A stretch of DNA of 64,000 nucleotides, taken from NCBI RefSeq assembly GCF_001625565.1, contig NZ_AUXS01000030.1, positions 1-64,000 on the forward strand, given 5' to 3'. This document shows positions 46,540 to 58,518 of the stretch, piece by piece. A program made the translations under genes and the position numbers. Numbering within the stretch: position 1 is the stretch's first letter; each line of letters begins with the position of its first letter. Below the pieces are notes generated by a model that saw only the letters and a list, made by a program, of their open reading frames with translations, searched no databases and was not told where the DNA came from. This DNA comes from Pseudoalteromonas luteoviolacea NCIMB 1944. GTDB lineage: Bacteria; Pseudomonadota; Gammaproteobacteria; Enterobacterales; Alteromonadaceae.

Positions 46540-48444
46540 ATGAAATTACGGATCTCTCGGTTTTTTAGTACGGGTATGTGCGCTTTTTTCACTTTGTTAA
46601 GTGCCCAAGGGTACGCGCAAAAGCCCCATCAAGATTTTATTCAAGCAGAACGTGTTGCTTGGTCAGGAAACTATAAGAAATTTAAACAAACGCTCGACGA
46701 ACTCGATCACCCTTTGAAACCCTATGTTGAGATGACATTCTATAAACGTCATCCAAAACTAAAGTATCAAGAAGAGATTTCACGCTTTTTATCTGTTTAT
46801 GATCACACGCCGTTAGATTGGCCGCTTCGTAAAAGCTGGCTGAACTATTTAAAGCGCCGCGGTAAAAAAGCACTATTTATTGAGCATTATCAAGACACCA
46901 GTAACGCAGAACTAAAATGTACTTACTTGCAATTTCAATTGGATTTGGGGGCACCTAAAAAAGCTATTTTAGATCAGGTAGCGCCATTGTGGGTGGTAGG
47001 AAAGTCTCAACCAAAAGCGTGTGACAGGCTTTTCTCCCAGTGGCAAAAAGCTGGGTATCGTGACCAAGCGTTAATTTGGGAGCGCATTACCAAGGCGGCG
47101 CAGGGCGGGCAGACGTCATTGATAAAATACCTCAAAACCTTATTACCAAGGCGAGAGGCATATCTCGCCGACTTATACGTGGCTGTACGCAGAGATCCCA
47201 GTGCATCAGCGGGGCTATATCGCTATAAAAATCGCAATCAAAAGGAAAGTGAAATAGCGGTATATGGTGTGCGCCGATTGATTTGGCGCGATCCTAAGTT
47301 GGCACTACGTGCGTGGGATAAGCTACAGGGGATGTTTGAGTTCAGTCAGGCGCAAAAAGACAGTGTCGCATATCGATTTGCCTTGGCGCTGGCATCAAAG
47401 GGCCATGAAGAAGCTCGATTCTGGCTAAATAAAGTACCCGCTGAGCAGCAAGACGTTAAGTTACGCCAGTGGCTAATGAGTAACATGTTAAAAGAGCAAG
47501 ATTGGGCTGGCATAGCGGCGCTTTTTACTGGTATGGACAATCTAAGCAATGGGCAGACCTATTGGCTCGGCTATAGCTATTTCAAACGCGGTGATAATGC
47601 TAAGGCAACCGCGCTGTGGCAGGAATTGGCGACAAAGCGAGATTACTACGGCTTTTTAGCCGCTGCACGATTAGATTTACCCCCTTCAATGAATACTCAG
47701 TCTCTGGATGTCAATGAGCAAACCCTGGCGAGTGTGTCTCAAGCTCCTGGCTTTAAACGAGCAAAAGCCTTGTATGAGCTCGAACGCTTTACACAAGCGC
47801 GCAGAGAATGGAACTATCTAACCAATACATCCAGTACCGAAGAAAAGCTTGCAGCATCAATGCTGGCTGCTGAATTAGATTGGTACGATAGCACTATTTA
47901 TACCTTGGCACAGATCAAGGCATGGAACTATGTTGATCTGCGCTTTCCGATGGCATTTGATAACTTGTTTGAACGTTATAGTGAAAGAAACCGTGTCGAT
48001 TTAGCATGGAGCTATGCCGTTGCTCGTCGCGAGAGTAGCTTCGCTCCGGATGCTAGATCTTCGGCTGATGCTTACGGTTTGATGCAACTTTTACCGAGCA
48101 CAGCAAGATATGTAGCGAAATCGCGAGTGTCTAAAAAACAACTGATGAAGCCTGCGACGAATATTCGCCTTGGCACGGACTACTTGGAGTATTTGAAGCG
48201 TAAAACCAAAGGGAATGAGATATTGGCGACAGCGTCATACAATGCGGGTTATCACCGCGTAAAACGCTGGATCCCCAGTGAAGCGATGCCGGCAGAACTA
48301 TGGATCGAACTGATCCCCTATCGAGAAACTCGAGATTATGTCAAAAATGTCATGGCATATCGTCAGGTATATCACACTAAATTAGGACGGGAAGGGAATG
48401 TATTGGCAGGGATCTTGGATATGAATATAGGCGGCAAACGTTAA
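46540..48444 (+). CDS. slt: Soluble lytic murein transglycosylase
   Basis: A 634-residue periplasmic muramidase. Signal peptide (FFSTGMCAFFTLLSAQGYAQ), a long alpha-superhelical U-shaped domain, then the SLT catalytic domain from about residue 485. There the catalytic Glu is in AVARRESSFAPDARSSADAY and GLMQLLPSTARYV follows, with ATASYNAGYHRVKRW near the end. Size and layout match Slt70. Confidence 0.96.
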   Translation: MKLRISRFFSTGMCAFFTLLSAQGYAQKPHQDFIQAERVAWSGNYKKFKQTLDELDHPLKPYVEMTFYKRHPKLKYQEEISRFLSVYDHTPLDWPLRKSWLNYLKRRGKKALFIEHYQDTSNAELKCTYLQFQLDLGAPKKAILDQVAPLWVVGKSQPKACDRLFSQWQKAGYRDQALIWERITKAAQGGQTSLIKYLKTLLPRREAYLADLYVAVRRDPSASAGLYRYKNRNQKESEIAVYGVRRLIWRDPKLALRAWDKLQGMFEFSQAQKDSVAYRFALALASKGHEEARFWLNKVPAEQQDVKLRQWLMSNMLKEQDWAGIAALFTGMDNLSNGQTYWLGYSYFKRGDNAKATALWQELATKRDYYGFLAAARLDLPPSMNTQSLDVNEQTLASVSQAPGFKRAKALYELERFTQARREWNYLTNTSSTEEKLAASMLAAELDWYDSTIYTLAQIKAWNYVDLRFPMAFDNLFERYSERNRVDLAWSYAVARRESSFAPDARSSADAYGLMQLLPSTARYVAKSRVSKKQLMKPATNIRLGTDYLEYLKRKTKGNEILATASYNAGYHRVKRWIPSEAMPAELWIELIPYRETRDYVKNVMAYRQVYHTKLGREGNVLAGILDMNIGGKR

Positions 48445-48457
48445 ATATGGCTGTTAA

Positions 48458-49873
<1,416 letters not shown>

Positions 49874-49927
49874 TCATCAAAGTTTATCTTTTTACGAGTG
49901 AATGGCCACTCAAGCTGTTTTATCAAG

Positions 49928-49950
49928 AGGAGTCGTGAGGCTCCTTTTTG
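49928..49950 (+). terminator. Terminator after pepQ
   Basis: Seven-bp stem AGGAGTC/GGCTCCT (one G-T pair) with GTGA tetraloop, followed by TTTTTG. It lies just before the yigZ start, so yigZ may rely on readthrough or its own promoter. Confidence 0.75.
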
Positions 49951-49964
49951 TTAGAAAATAATTT

Positions 49965-50579
49965 ATGTCTGAATATAAAATCCCCACTGAAACCATCTCT
50001 CATCACGAAGAGATTAAAAAAAGTACTTTTTTGGTACATGTCGCGCATACGCCTACTGTTGAAGCCGCCAAGGCATTTATTCGCAGCATTAATGAGACAT
50101 ACCCCGATGCGCGTCACAATTGTTGGGCGCACGTGGCAGGTGCTCCTGGGGGGAGTCATGTATTGGGCTTCTCTGATGATGGTGAGCCAAATGGGACTGC
50201 TGGCAAGCCTATGTTGAATGTCTTAATGGGTTCTGGCATCGGTGAGATTACGGCGGTGACAACGCGTTATTTCGGTGGCATTAAACTTGGTACAGGCGGG
50301 CTGGTTCGCGCTTATGGTGGCACACTCAATAATGCTCTAAGTATATTGCCTACAACTTTGAAAGTACCCGCAGCGCTGTTAGTCGGCAACTCCGACTATG
50401 CACTGCAAGGGGTAATAGAACAACATTTGGCTAGCCAATATCAAATATTGAGTATTCAGCATGAGTTTACAGCAAACATTGGTTGGAGAATTGAAATTGA
50501 CGCACGTGAAGCTAAAACGGCAATAAAGTCTATTTTCGATCTTACCCATGGCAGTGTGGCCATGAAGATACAAAAGTAA
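49965..50579 (+). CDS. yigZ: IMPACT-family protein YigZ
   Basis: A 204-residue protein of the UPF0029/IMPACT family. Signature segments are KKSTFLVHVAHTPTVEAAKA, FSDDGEPNGTAGKPML and VTTRYFGGIKLGTGGLVRAY, followed by a small C-terminal ferredoxin-like domain. It usually lies between pepQ and trkH, as here. Its biochemical role is not settled. Confidence 0.94.
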   Translation: MSEYKIPTETISHHEEIKKSTFLVHVAHTPTVEAAKAFIRSINETYPDARHNCWAHVAGAPGGSHVLGFSDDGEPNGTAGKPMLNVLMGSGIGEITAVTTRYFGGIKLGTGGLVRAYGGTLNNALSILPTTLKVPAALLVGNSDYALQGVIEQHLASQYQILSIQHEFTANIGWRIEIDAREAKTAIKSIFDLTHGSVAMKIQK

Positions 50580-50662
50580 TTGCTTTGTAGGGTAATGAGG
50601 TTTACTAACGTCTAAGTGTATAAGACAATCAGATCTAATCATAACAACAAGCGATCTGCGTT

Positions 50663-52114
50663 ATGCAATTTCGTACCATCATAAAAATACTCGGTCAATT
50701 AGTCGCACTGTTTAGCTTGACTATGGTACCACCGGCACTGGTCTCTTTGATTTACAAAGATGGTGGAGGTGTACCATTTGTTTTGGCCTTTATCTTTAGC
50801 GTTTTAATTGGCTTAATGGCCTATTACCCAAACCGCAAAGAACGCGGAGAACTCAAAGCCCGCGAGGGCTTTTTAATCGTGGTTTTATTTTGGTTAGTAC
50901 TGGGCTCGTTTGCATCGGTCCCACTGATCTTCCTCGATGAACCTAACTTATCCTTTGCTGATGCCGTTTTTGAAGCCTTTTCAGGGCTGACAACGACAGG
51001 CGCAACTGTTTTGACCGGGATTGAATACTTACCCAAATCGGTGCTGTTTTATCGTCAGCAATTACAATGGCTCGGCGGTATGGGGATCATTGTACTCGCG
51101 GTTGCTGTGCTGCCTATGCTTGGTGTTGGTGGCATGCAGCTCTATAGAGCTGAAACACCGGGTCCAGTCAAAGACTCAAAAATGACGCCGCGTATTGCCG
51201 ACACCGCAAAACACCTTTGGTATATTTATGTGGCGTTAACTGCGGCATGTACACTGGCGTATAAGGTTGCGGGCATGGGGTGGTTTGACGCTATTTGCCA
51301 TGCTTTTGCGACCATTGCCATCGGTGGTTTTTCTACGTATGACGCGTCGATTGGTCACTTTGATAGCCCGATGATTAACTTTATCTGTGTGGTGTTCTTG
51401 CTCATTGCGGCGATTAATTTCTCGCTGCATTATGCGGCGGTGGCAAGTCGCAGTGTGCGAGCATATTTACGCGACCCTGAGTTCAAAGTCTTTCTGTTTA
51501 TTCAACTGGCGCTGGTGGTAATTTGTTTTGCGGTATTATCCTCAAATCAGGTGTATAGCGATGGTGATGAGACGTTAGATCATGCTTTATTCCAAGCGGT
51601 TTCAATCAGTACTACTGCGGGATTCGCAACCGATAGCTTTTCCGCTTGGCCGTTATTTTTACCAATTTTATTGATTTTCTCGAGTTTTATTGGTGGCTGT
51701 GCAGGGTCAACTGGTGGGGGCATGAAAGTCGTGCGCGTATTCTTACTTTATCTACAAGGGATCCGGGAGCTAAACCGCTTGGTACACCCCAGAGCGATTT
51801 ACTCGATAAAGTTAGGGAGAAAAGCGTTACCAGACAAGGTTGTTGAAGCTGTATGGGGTTTTTTCTCAGCTTATGCCTTGGTATTTGTGATCATTATGAT
51901 AGCACTCCTCGGTACTGGGCTTGATAACATTACTGCGTTTTCCGCGACTGCTGCGTGTCTAAACAACTTAGGTCCCGGGTTAGGTGATGTAGCGGCCCAC
52001 TATGGAGATATCACAGATACAGCTAAATGGATATTAACTCTGGCCATGGTGTTTGGTCGTTTAGAAATATTTACTCTCCTAGTGTTATTTACTCCTACAT
52101 TCTGGCGTGGCTAA
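50663..52114 (+). CDS. trkH: Trk potassium transporter membrane subunit
   Basis: A 483-residue multi-pass membrane protein. Selectivity-filter-like loops of the four repeats include FSGLTTTGATVLTG, FATIAIGGFSTYD, SISTTAGFATDSF and AACLNNLGPGLGDV. It forms the K+ channel gated by TrkA, encoded about 1 kb downstream on the other strand. Confidence 0.97.
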   Translation: MQFRTIIKILGQLVALFSLTMVPPALVSLIYKDGGGVPFVLAFIFSVLIGLMAYYPNRKERGELKAREGFLIVVLFWLVLGSFASVPLIFLDEPNLSFADAVFEAFSGLTTTGATVLTGIEYLPKSVLFYRQQLQWLGGMGIIVLAVAVLPMLGVGGMQLYRAETPGPVKDSKMTPRIADTAKHLWYIYVALTAACTLAYKVAGMGWFDAICHAFATIAIGGFSTYDASIGHFDSPMINFICVVFLLIAAINFSLHYAAVASRSVRAYLRDPEFKVFLFIQLALVVICFAVLSSNQVYSDGDETLDHALFQAVSISTTAGFATDSFSAWPLFLPILLIFSSFIGGCAGSTGGGMKVVRVFLLYLQGIRELNRLVHPRAIYSIKLGRKALPDKVVEAVWGFFSAYALVFVIIMIALLGTGLDNITAFSATAACLNNLGPGLGDVAAHYGDITDTAKWILTLAMVFGRLEIFTLLVLFTPTFWRG

Positions 52115-52134
52115 ACTGACCACTTGCCTGTTTA

Positions 52135-52165
52135 TTTTACCAAGGCGAGAAATGCCTTGGTAAAA
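52135..52165. terminator. Hairpin after trkH
   Basis: Perfect 12-bp stem TTTTACCAAGGC/GCCTTGGTAAAA with a 7-base loop. The T run is modest on the plus strand, but position right after trkH fits a terminator. Confidence 0.7.
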
Positions 52166-52368
52166 TAATCTTGTTTAAACTTCTTTTAAATGACGCCCCG
52201 CCCAAAAGTCTGACTGCGCCAGTGCAAACCCATTATCTAGTGTGAAACCGCACTAGAAAGTTAAAGTTTTTGTCTGTGGAGACGATAATTCATAGTAATT
52301 GTGCGATGGCGTCATAAATTGGCGTCATACTGCTAAAATAAACAATGGAAGCGTTAGAGGTATTTGGC

Positions 52369-53046
52369 ATGACTATAAATGAGCTGGCAGAAAATCGTTT
52401 GCAGGTATTACAGATGCGAGCGGGCAGTATTGTAGATATGGAGATTGTATTGCCAGCAAATCGCAAACGGATAAAAACCGAGTTTGTAGGTGCACTTGAA
52501 AACCAGTTTATCATTCTTAACCAACCTAGCCATCAACGCTTAGGTGCTGCTTTGGACTATGTCAAAGAAGGCACTGAAGTGATTGTTCGCGCTTTGCCTG
52601 AGGAAGGAGAGGGGCAAATTATCGCATTTAAAGAGACCATTAAAGCGGTGACGACTCATCCAGCTCGACTCATCTATCTTTTTTATCCCAATGAGGTTCA
52701 AACTTATAAGCTGAGAGCACAAACTCGCATTCCGACTTTGATCCCTGCGGTACTCAGTGTTGAGGGGAAAAGTGAGGTGGGTGTGATCAAAGACATCTCA
52801 TTGGCTGGTTTGATGTTTGATGTACAAAAAACGCATTTGCCGGATGATTTAAAAGAGCTGACCTGCGAGATTTTAATCGAAGGAAAAGGTGCACAAAAAT
52901 CGACGTTGACTGGTAAAGTTTGCCGTGTCAAAGAAAGCAATGAAGACACGGTCTCATTGGGTATACACCTAGAAAGTCAGGATGAAAAAGTACAGGCAAT
53001 ATTAAAAGACTATTTGATTGATATTTCTGCGCTGGGCCACGAATAA
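52369..53046 (+). CDS. PilZ-domain protein with YcgR-like N-terminus
   Basis: A 225-residue probable cyclic-di-GMP receptor. The N-terminal half resembles the YcgR-N beta-barrel domain; the C-terminal half is PilZ with the binding motifs LRAQTR (RxxxR) and DISLAG (D/NxSxxG) about 30 residues later. The start at MTINELAEN is preferred because AGAGG lies eight bases before it; an ATG eight codons upstream lacks a ribosome site. Such proteins tune motility or exopolysaccharide output. It stands alone, convergent with trkA. Confidence 0.85.
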   Translation: MTINELAENRLQVLQMRAGSIVDMEIVLPANRKRIKTEFVGALENQFIILNQPSHQRLGAALDYVKEGTEVIVRALPEEGEGQIIAFKETIKAVTTHPARLIYLFYPNEVQTYKLRAQTRIPTLIPAVLSVEGKSEVGVIKDISLAGLMFDVQKTHLPDDLKELTCEILIEGKGAQKSTLTGKVCRVKESNEDTVSLGIHLESQDEKVQAILKDYLIDISALGHE

Positions 53047-53101
53047 TAGATGGTGGATGATGGCATTATGGTGTAAAACCGGAAATACCATAAAGCACCA
53101 A

Positions 53102-54478
53102 TTAAACAAATAGTGCACTGACTTGGAAGAGCTTTTCTACAACGCCAATTTGCTTTTTATCAATCAAGAACATGATCACATGGTCGCCAGATTCAATAAC
53201 AGTATGGTCGTGCGCGATCAGTACCTCAGAATCCCGAACAATGGCACCTATGGTTGTGCCATGGGGCAATTTAATATCTCGGATCGCCCGTCCCACGACT
53301 TTGGACGTATTTTCGTCGCCGTGTGCAACAGCTTCGATGGCCTCCGCCGCGCCCTTACGAAGAGAGTAAACGTTGACAATATCACCGCGGCGCACATGTG
53401 TCAGTAGTGCTGAAATAGTGGCTTGCTGCGGCGAAATGGCAATGTCTATTTCGCCCCCTTGGACGAGGTCAACATACGCACTACGCTGGATAAGCACCAT
53501 CGTTTTTTGAGCTCCCATGCGCTTTGCGAGCATAGCAGCCATAATATTAGCTTCATCGTCGTTAGTGACAGCGATAAAGACGTCCACTTGCTCAATATGT
53601 TCCTCAGAAAGTAGCTCTTGATCAGAGGCGTCACCACAGAAAACAACGGTATTGTCTAGCATCTCAGAAAGTTGAGAAGCACGGCTGTGATTGCGTTCAA
53701 TGAGTTTAACACTATGGTTTTTCTCTAGTGATCGAGCCAAACCTGCACCGATATTACCACCGCCGGCAATCATAATTTTTTTGTATGACTGCTCAAGTTT
53801 TTGCAGCTCATTCATTACGGCGCGAATGTGCTTTGTTGCGGCGATAAAAAACACTTCATCATCTGCTTCAATAACTGTGGTGCCTAGGGGCTTGATAGCT
53901 TTGCCCTGACGGTAAATTGCCGCCACTCGAGTGTCTACGTTAGGAATATGTTCTTTCAAAGCTGAGAGTGCATAGCCAACTAGTAGACCACCGTAATAGG
54001 CTTTCACGGCGACTAAAGAGAGCATGCCATCGGCAAACTGCAGTACTTGTAATGCACCAGGATAATCAATTAGGCGGCGAATATACTTGGTCACCAGTTG
54101 CTCAGGAGCAATATAATGATCGACAGGTAAATCGTCGTTATGAAACAATTTTTCGCGATAGTCCAAGTATTGCTCGGAACGGATCCGAGCAATTTTTGTG
54201 GGCGTATTGAAAATACTATAGGCGACTTGGCAGGCAACCATGTTCACTTCATCTGAACTGGTTACGGCAATGATCATATCAGCATCTTCGGCACCTGCCT
54301 GCCTGAGCACTTCAGGGTGGGCACTGTGTCCATTGACACCTTGCAAATCATACTTGTCTTGTAACTCTCGAAGGCGTTCACCATCGATATCGACAACGGT
54401 AATTTCGTTTTGTTCACCGACTAAGTTTTCTGCGAGGGTGCCGCCGACTTGCCCAGCGCCTAAAATAATGATTTTCAT
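53102..54478 (-). CDS. trkA: Trk potassium transporter NAD-binding subunit
   Basis: A 458-residue cytoplasmic gating subunit with two RCK units. The nucleotide loops are [14 protein letters not shown] (residue 7) and [15 protein letters not shown] (about 237), each followed by a TrkA-C domain. Partner of TrkH. It is downstream of rsmB on the same strand, 18 bases apart, as in E. coli (def-fmt-rsmB-trkA). Confidence 0.98.
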   Translation of the reverse strand: MKIIILGAGQVGGTLAENLVGEQNEITVVDIDGERLRELQDKYDLQGVNGHSAHPEVLRQAGAEDADMIIAVTSSDEVNMVACQVAYSIFNTPTKIARIRSEQYLDYREKLFHNDDLPVDHYIAPEQLVTKYIRRLIDYPGALQVLQFADGMLSLVAVKAYYGGLLVGYALSALKEHIPNVDTRVAAIYRQGKAIKPLGTTVIEADDEVFFIAATKHIRAVMNELQKLEQSYKKIMIAGGGNIGAGLARSLEKNHSVKLIERNHSRASQLSEMLDNTVVFCGDASDQELLSEEHIEQVDVFIAVTNDDEANIMAAMLAKRMGAQKTMVLIQRSAYVDLVQGGEIDIAISPQQATISALLTHVRRGDIVNVYSLRKGAAEAIEAVAHGDENTSKVVGRAIRDIKLPHGTTIGAIVRDSEVLIAHDHTVIESGDHVIMFLIDKKQIGVVEKLFQVSALFV

Positions 54479-54496
54479 AGCTCAAACTTACAACGA

Positions 54497-55780
54497 TTAT
54501 TGTTTTTGTATCTTGGCGTAATAGAAGCCGTCCGTGGTACCTGGCAACAATTGTAAGCCGGGTTTTTCAATCTTATCTTCAGAGTGCAGTGCAATATGTA
54601 GCGCATCACCAGTACGATTTAAGAAAGCGCTGATCTGCTGGTGGTTTTCTTGCGGCAGTACTGAGCAAGTGGCATACACTAAGGTTCCACCCGGCTTAAG
54701 CAGTGGCCAAATCTCATCGAGTATTTTAGCCTGCAGGGCTGCCAACTCATCGATGTCAGTCGCTCGTCGTAGCCACTTTATATCTGGGTGGCGGCGGATC
54801 ACACCTGTTGCTGAGCAAGGTACATCCAGGAGGATACGATCAAATAATTCGCCTTGCCACCAATTGTTCGGTTCGTCTGCAAGGCCATGCACACAGTTTG
54901 CTTCTAAAGAGAGCCTATTGAGGTTATCTGCCACACGTTCCAAGCGTTTTTCATCGGCATCTAAAGCGGTTACTTTGGCATCTGCGAGCTCTAAAATATG
55001 GCAAGTTTTACCGCCAGGTGCTGCGCAGGCATCGAGAATGTTATCGCCATCTTGTGGTGCTAATAATCGCGCTGCCATTTGCGCCGCTGCATCTTGAACT
55101 GAGCATGCGCCCTGCGCAAAATCAGGTAGCTTTGTGACATCGACTGGGTGCGTTAGTAGAATGCCGTCTTCGTATTCATTGTAAAGCGTATGGTCGATCT
55201 CAGCTTTATCAAGGCGTGCAGAATATGCTTGAGCATGATCGTGGCGCTGATTGACTCGCAACCACATTGGGGCTTGCTTTTGGTTTGCTTCAAGGATCTC
55301 AGCCCAAGAATCAGGATAAGCGGCTTGTAGCTTTTTAATGAACCAACTTGGGTGATTATACTGACATACTAAGATGTCATTGGCACTTTGTTCTAGGGTT
55401 GTTTGCTGGCGCTGAAAGTTACGCAGCACCGCATTGACTAGGCCTTTCATGCCGGGCGCACCCAAAGGTTTTAGCGCGTTCACCGTTTCTGCAACTGCGG
55501 CATGTGCAGGAACACGCATATGCTGAAGCTGATAAATTCCCACGTATAGCAAAAACTGAAAGACCCTGCGCTTACCGCGCAAAGGTTGCTCTAGTAATTG
55601 CTGGCAGTAGTTTTCAAGGCTAGGTAAATAACGCAGTACGCCATAACATATTTGTTGTAGCAACGCACGGTCCTTTGGCGGTAGCTTTTGGCTAGCATAC
55701 GGAAGTTGTGTACTGAGCGAGTTGCCTTTATCAACCACTTGGAATAGCGTTTGTGCTGCTAGTGCGCGTACATTCGCCAT
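54497..55780 (-). CDS. rsmB: 16S rRNA m5C967 methyltransferase
   Basis: A 427-residue enzyme. N-terminal NusB-like RNA-binding domain (about 1-140), then a SAM-dependent domain with DACAAPGGKTCHILELA, the first cysteine motif DVPCSATGVIRRHPDIKW and the catalytic one YATCSVLPQEN. Its start overlaps the fmt stop by one base. Confidence 0.98.
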   Translation of the reverse strand: MANVRALAAQTLFQVVDKGNSLSTQLPYASQKLPPKDRALLQQICYGVLRYLPSLENYCQQLLEQPLRGKRRVFQFLLYVGIYQLQHMRVPAHAAVAETVNALKPLGAPGMKGLVNAVLRNFQRQQTTLEQSANDILVCQYNHPSWFIKKLQAAYPDSWAEILEANQKQAPMWLRVNQRHDHAQAYSARLDKAEIDHTLYNEYEDGILLTHPVDVTKLPDFAQGACSVQDAAAQMAARLLAPQDGDNILDACAAPGGKTCHILELADAKVTALDADEKRLERVADNLNRLSLEANCVHGLADEPNNWWQGELFDRILLDVPCSATGVIRRHPDIKWLRRATDIDELAALQAKILDEIWPLLKPGGTLVYATCSVLPQENHQQISAFLNRTGDALHIALHSEDKIEKPGLQLLPGTTDGFYYAKIQKQ

Positions 55781-56724
55781 TATGCACCCACCTTGTTACC
55801 AGGAGTAACCCAGTCAGCACGACCATTTAAAAAGTCTTGTGCAGACATTGGTTTTTTCCCTTGCGGTTGCAACTGGGTTATTTGTAAAGCATGGGTACCA
55901 CACGCAATAACGATACCTTGTTTATCTGCACGCAATACAGTGCCAGCTTCCCCTTGCATGTCGATGACATCGGCCTGCCAGATTTTTACTGTTTGAGACT
56001 GCATTTGTGTAAAACACATAGGCCAAGGGTTAAACGCACGAATGTTTCGTTCAATTTGTGTCGCGTCCATATTCCAGTCGATATCGGCTTCTTGCTTTGA
56101 CAGTTTTTGTGCATAATTTGACAATGCATCATCTTGTACCTTCGGTGTTACTTCACCGGCTGCCAAATTATCTAGAGTTTCAACTAACGCTGATGGGCCC
56201 AACTCCGCCAGTTTTGCATACAAGCTGGCACTGGTTTCATTTACGTCAATTGGACAGGTGGCGATATGTAGCATATCTCCTGTATCTAATCCTTCATCCA
56301 TCTGCATGATGGTCACACCTGTTTCTTTATCACCAGCCCAAATTGCACGTTGGATAGGGGCTGCGCCTCGCCATCTAGGCAAAATGGATCCATGTACATT
56401 GAGGCAACCTAACTTAGGCGTTTCAAGGATTGCTTTTGGTAACAAGAGACCATAGGCGACAACAACCATGACATCTGCGTTTAGCGCAGCCAATTGTGCA
56501 GCCGCTTCCTCATTTTTGAGTGAAGCAGGTTGAAGAACGGGCAGTTCATGTTCTAAGGCGAGTGTTTTTACTTCACTGGCTTTAAGTTTCTTCCCGCGAC
56601 CAGCTGGTTTGTCTGGTGTGCTGTAAACTGCAACGACTTCGTGATGAGAGTCGAGCAATGCTTGAAGGTGGCGTGCAGCAAAATCTGGCGTGCCCGCAAA
56701 TACTATACGCAAAGGGTTATTCAC
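55780..56724 (-). CDS. fmt: Methionyl-tRNA formyltransferase
   Basis: A 314-residue enzyme that formylates initiator Met-tRNA. Start at GTG ([19 protein letters not shown]) fits the family; a TTG five codons upstream has no ribosome site. The folate-binding and catalytic segment is [20 protein letters not shown] and [10 protein letters not shown] follows. It is in operon with def, rsmB and trkA. Confidence 0.98.
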   Translation of the reverse strand: MNNPLRIVFAGTPDFAARHLQALLDSHHEVVAVYSTPDKPAGRGKKLKASEVKTLALEHELPVLQPASLKNEEAAAQLAALNADVMVVVAYGLLLPKAILETPKLGCLNVHGSILPRWRGAAPIQRAIWAGDKETGVTIMQMDEGLDTGDMLHIATCPIDVNETSASLYAKLAELGPSALVETLDNLAAGEVTPKVQDDALSNYAQKLSKQEADIDWNMDATQIERNIRAFNPWPMCFTQMQSQTVKIWQADVIDMQGEAGTVLRADKQGIVIACGTHALQITQLQPQGKKPMSAQDFLNGRADWVTPGNKVGA

Positions 56725-56754
56725 GAATAAATTGTCCAATTAATAAATAAATGA

Positions 56755-57264
56755 TTATGCTTTTGCCGCAAGGCGGGCTTCTTTTTCTATTTTCTTTTTA
56801 ATGCGCTGGCGCTTAAGTGGCGACAAGTAATCAATAAAAAGTTTGCCTACTAGGTGGTCTAATTCATGTTGCACACAATTAGAAAGCAGCTCTTGTGCGT
56901 CAAACTGATATTCCTCACCGTGCTCATTAAGTGCTTTGACTGTGACTTTTTCAGCGCGATCTACTTTTGCATATGAATAAGGGACAGACAGACATCCCTC
57001 TTCGCACACCATGTTCCCCTCAGATGCGATAATCTCAGGGTTTATTAATACGTACGGCTCGTTGCGCTCTTCTGAAACATCGATGACCACAATACGTTGA
57101 TGAATATCAACTTGTGTTGCTGCTAAACCAACACCATTTTCATCATACATAGTCTCTAACATGTCTTTGACGATTTGACGAATTTCATCATTTACTTCTT
57201 CAACGGGCTTTGCAATTGTACGCAAACGCTCATCTGGAAATTTAAGCACTTCTAACTTTGCCAT
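56755..57264 (-). CDS. def: Peptide deformylase
   Basis: A 169-residue metalloenzyme that removes the N-formyl group from new proteins. All three motifs are present: [16 protein letters not shown] and QHELDHLVG with the metal ligands Cys and two His. First gene of def-fmt-rsmB-trkA, divergent from the LysM gene. Confidence 0.98.
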   Translation of the reverse strand: MAKLEVLKFPDERLRTIAKPVEEVNDEIRQIVKDMLETMYDENGVGLAATQVDIHQRIVVIDVSEERNEPYVLINPEIIASEGNMVCEEGCLSVPYSYAKVDRAEKVTVKALNEHGEEYQFDAQELLSNCVQHELDHLVGKLFIDYLSPLKRQRIKKKIEKEARLAAKA

Positions 57265-57380
57265 GGATACCTTTTACAGTCGTTATAAATGGGGTAATGT
57301 ATGCTCTTATTTTAGCCATTCACGTTCCCCTTTAACAGGTTTTGGTGGATAATATCTAAAAATAACTCAAGGAATTCGGA

Positions 57381-58493
57381 ATGAAATCTCAAATTGCAGC
57401 CTTAATAATGGCAGCTGCAGCTGTATTCCCTGCTATTGCCGACACATTAACGGTTAAATCTGATGCGCCCAAGCGATATGTTGTGAAAAAGGGGGATACG
57501 CTTTGGGATATCTCGAGTTTATATTTGAATAGTCCATGGAAGTGGCCTGAGTTATGGCAGCAAAACCCTCAAATTAATAATCCACATCTAATTTATCCTG
57601 GAGATATTTTATCTCTCGGGGTAGATGAGCATGGGAATCCGGTATTAATTATCGATAAAGGGGTAAGAAAACTATCCCCGAATGTGCGTATCATCGAGGC
57701 AAAGGGGTCGGCAATCCCAACTCTGCCTCTGTCATTGCTTGAGCCATATTTGAGCTACGATCAGGCCCTTGATAAAGGGGATATTGACGCCTTTCCAATC
57801 ATTTTGGGTTCTAATAAAAACTTTAAAATGAGTGTGACAGGGCATCTTTTGTATGTGAAGGGTGACCTAACTCGTGGTGGTAATTATGGTATTTATCGTC
57901 AAGGCAAGCCTTACAAAGACGGTTTACGGACTTTAGCATATGAAACCATGTTGGTGGGCACTGCCCGCGCACTTGAGACGGGTGATATCGCAGACGGGGT
58001 GCCAAGTACGGTTAAAGTTGAAACCGTTAAGCGAGAAATTAAAGCTGGTGATTTTGTAATGCCATTATCTCAGGGGCAAGATCACAAGGCCAACTTTAAA
58101 ATGAGCAAACCAAGCCAAGGCGTTGAGGGCGAGATAATTGCCAGTAGCAATCAGCACAGGGAATTTGGTCCGATGTCGGTAGTTGTGCTTAATGTTGGCA
58201 GTAAGCAGCAGTTAGTAGAAGGCAATATACTCGATATTTTTCGTCAATCTCCAACAGTTGTAGAGCGTGACGGCACACCAAAGTATATCGAAGACTCAAG
58301 CAGTTTGGATAAACTGATTGGCGATGTCGGTTCGTGGTTTGGAGAGGGAAATAGTGAAAATAGTACGGTATGGCATATGCCGAGCGAAAAAGTCGGCGAG
58401 CTGATGTTATTTAAAGTCTATGACAATATTAGTTACGCAATGGTTTTGAAAACATCACATCCTATCCAAGTAGGAGACAGCGTAACGAATTGA
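57381..58493 (+). CDS. LysM-domain exported protein
   Basis: A 370-residue protein with a signal peptide cleaved near residue 20 (IAALIMAAAAVFPAIA). A LysM peptidoglycan-binding domain follows at about 32-80 (YVVKKGDTLWDISSLYLNSP; NPQINNPHLIYPGDIL). The rest is a family-specific domain without known activity. It is the usual neighbour of dprA, divergent from def, in gammaproteobacteria. Confidence 0.93.
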   Translation: MKSQIAALIMAAAAVFPAIADTLTVKSDAPKRYVVKKGDTLWDISSLYLNSPWKWPELWQQNPQINNPHLIYPGDILSLGVDEHGNPVLIIDKGVRKLSPNVRIIEAKGSAIPTLPLSLLEPYLSYDQALDKGDIDAFPIILGSNKNFKMSVTGHLLYVKGDLTRGGNYGIYRQGKPYKDGLRTLAYETMLVGTARALETGDIADGVPSTVKVETVKREIKAGDFVMPLSQGQDHKANFKMSKPSQGVEGEIIASSNQHREFGPMSVVVLNVGSKQQLVEGNILDIFRQSPTVVERDGTPKYIEDSSSLDKLIGDVGSWFGEGNSENSTVWHMPSEKVGELMLFKVYDNISYAMVLKTSHPIQVGDSVTN

Positions 58494-58518
58494 TTAATCA
58501 ATAGCTCAAGGAGGGAGC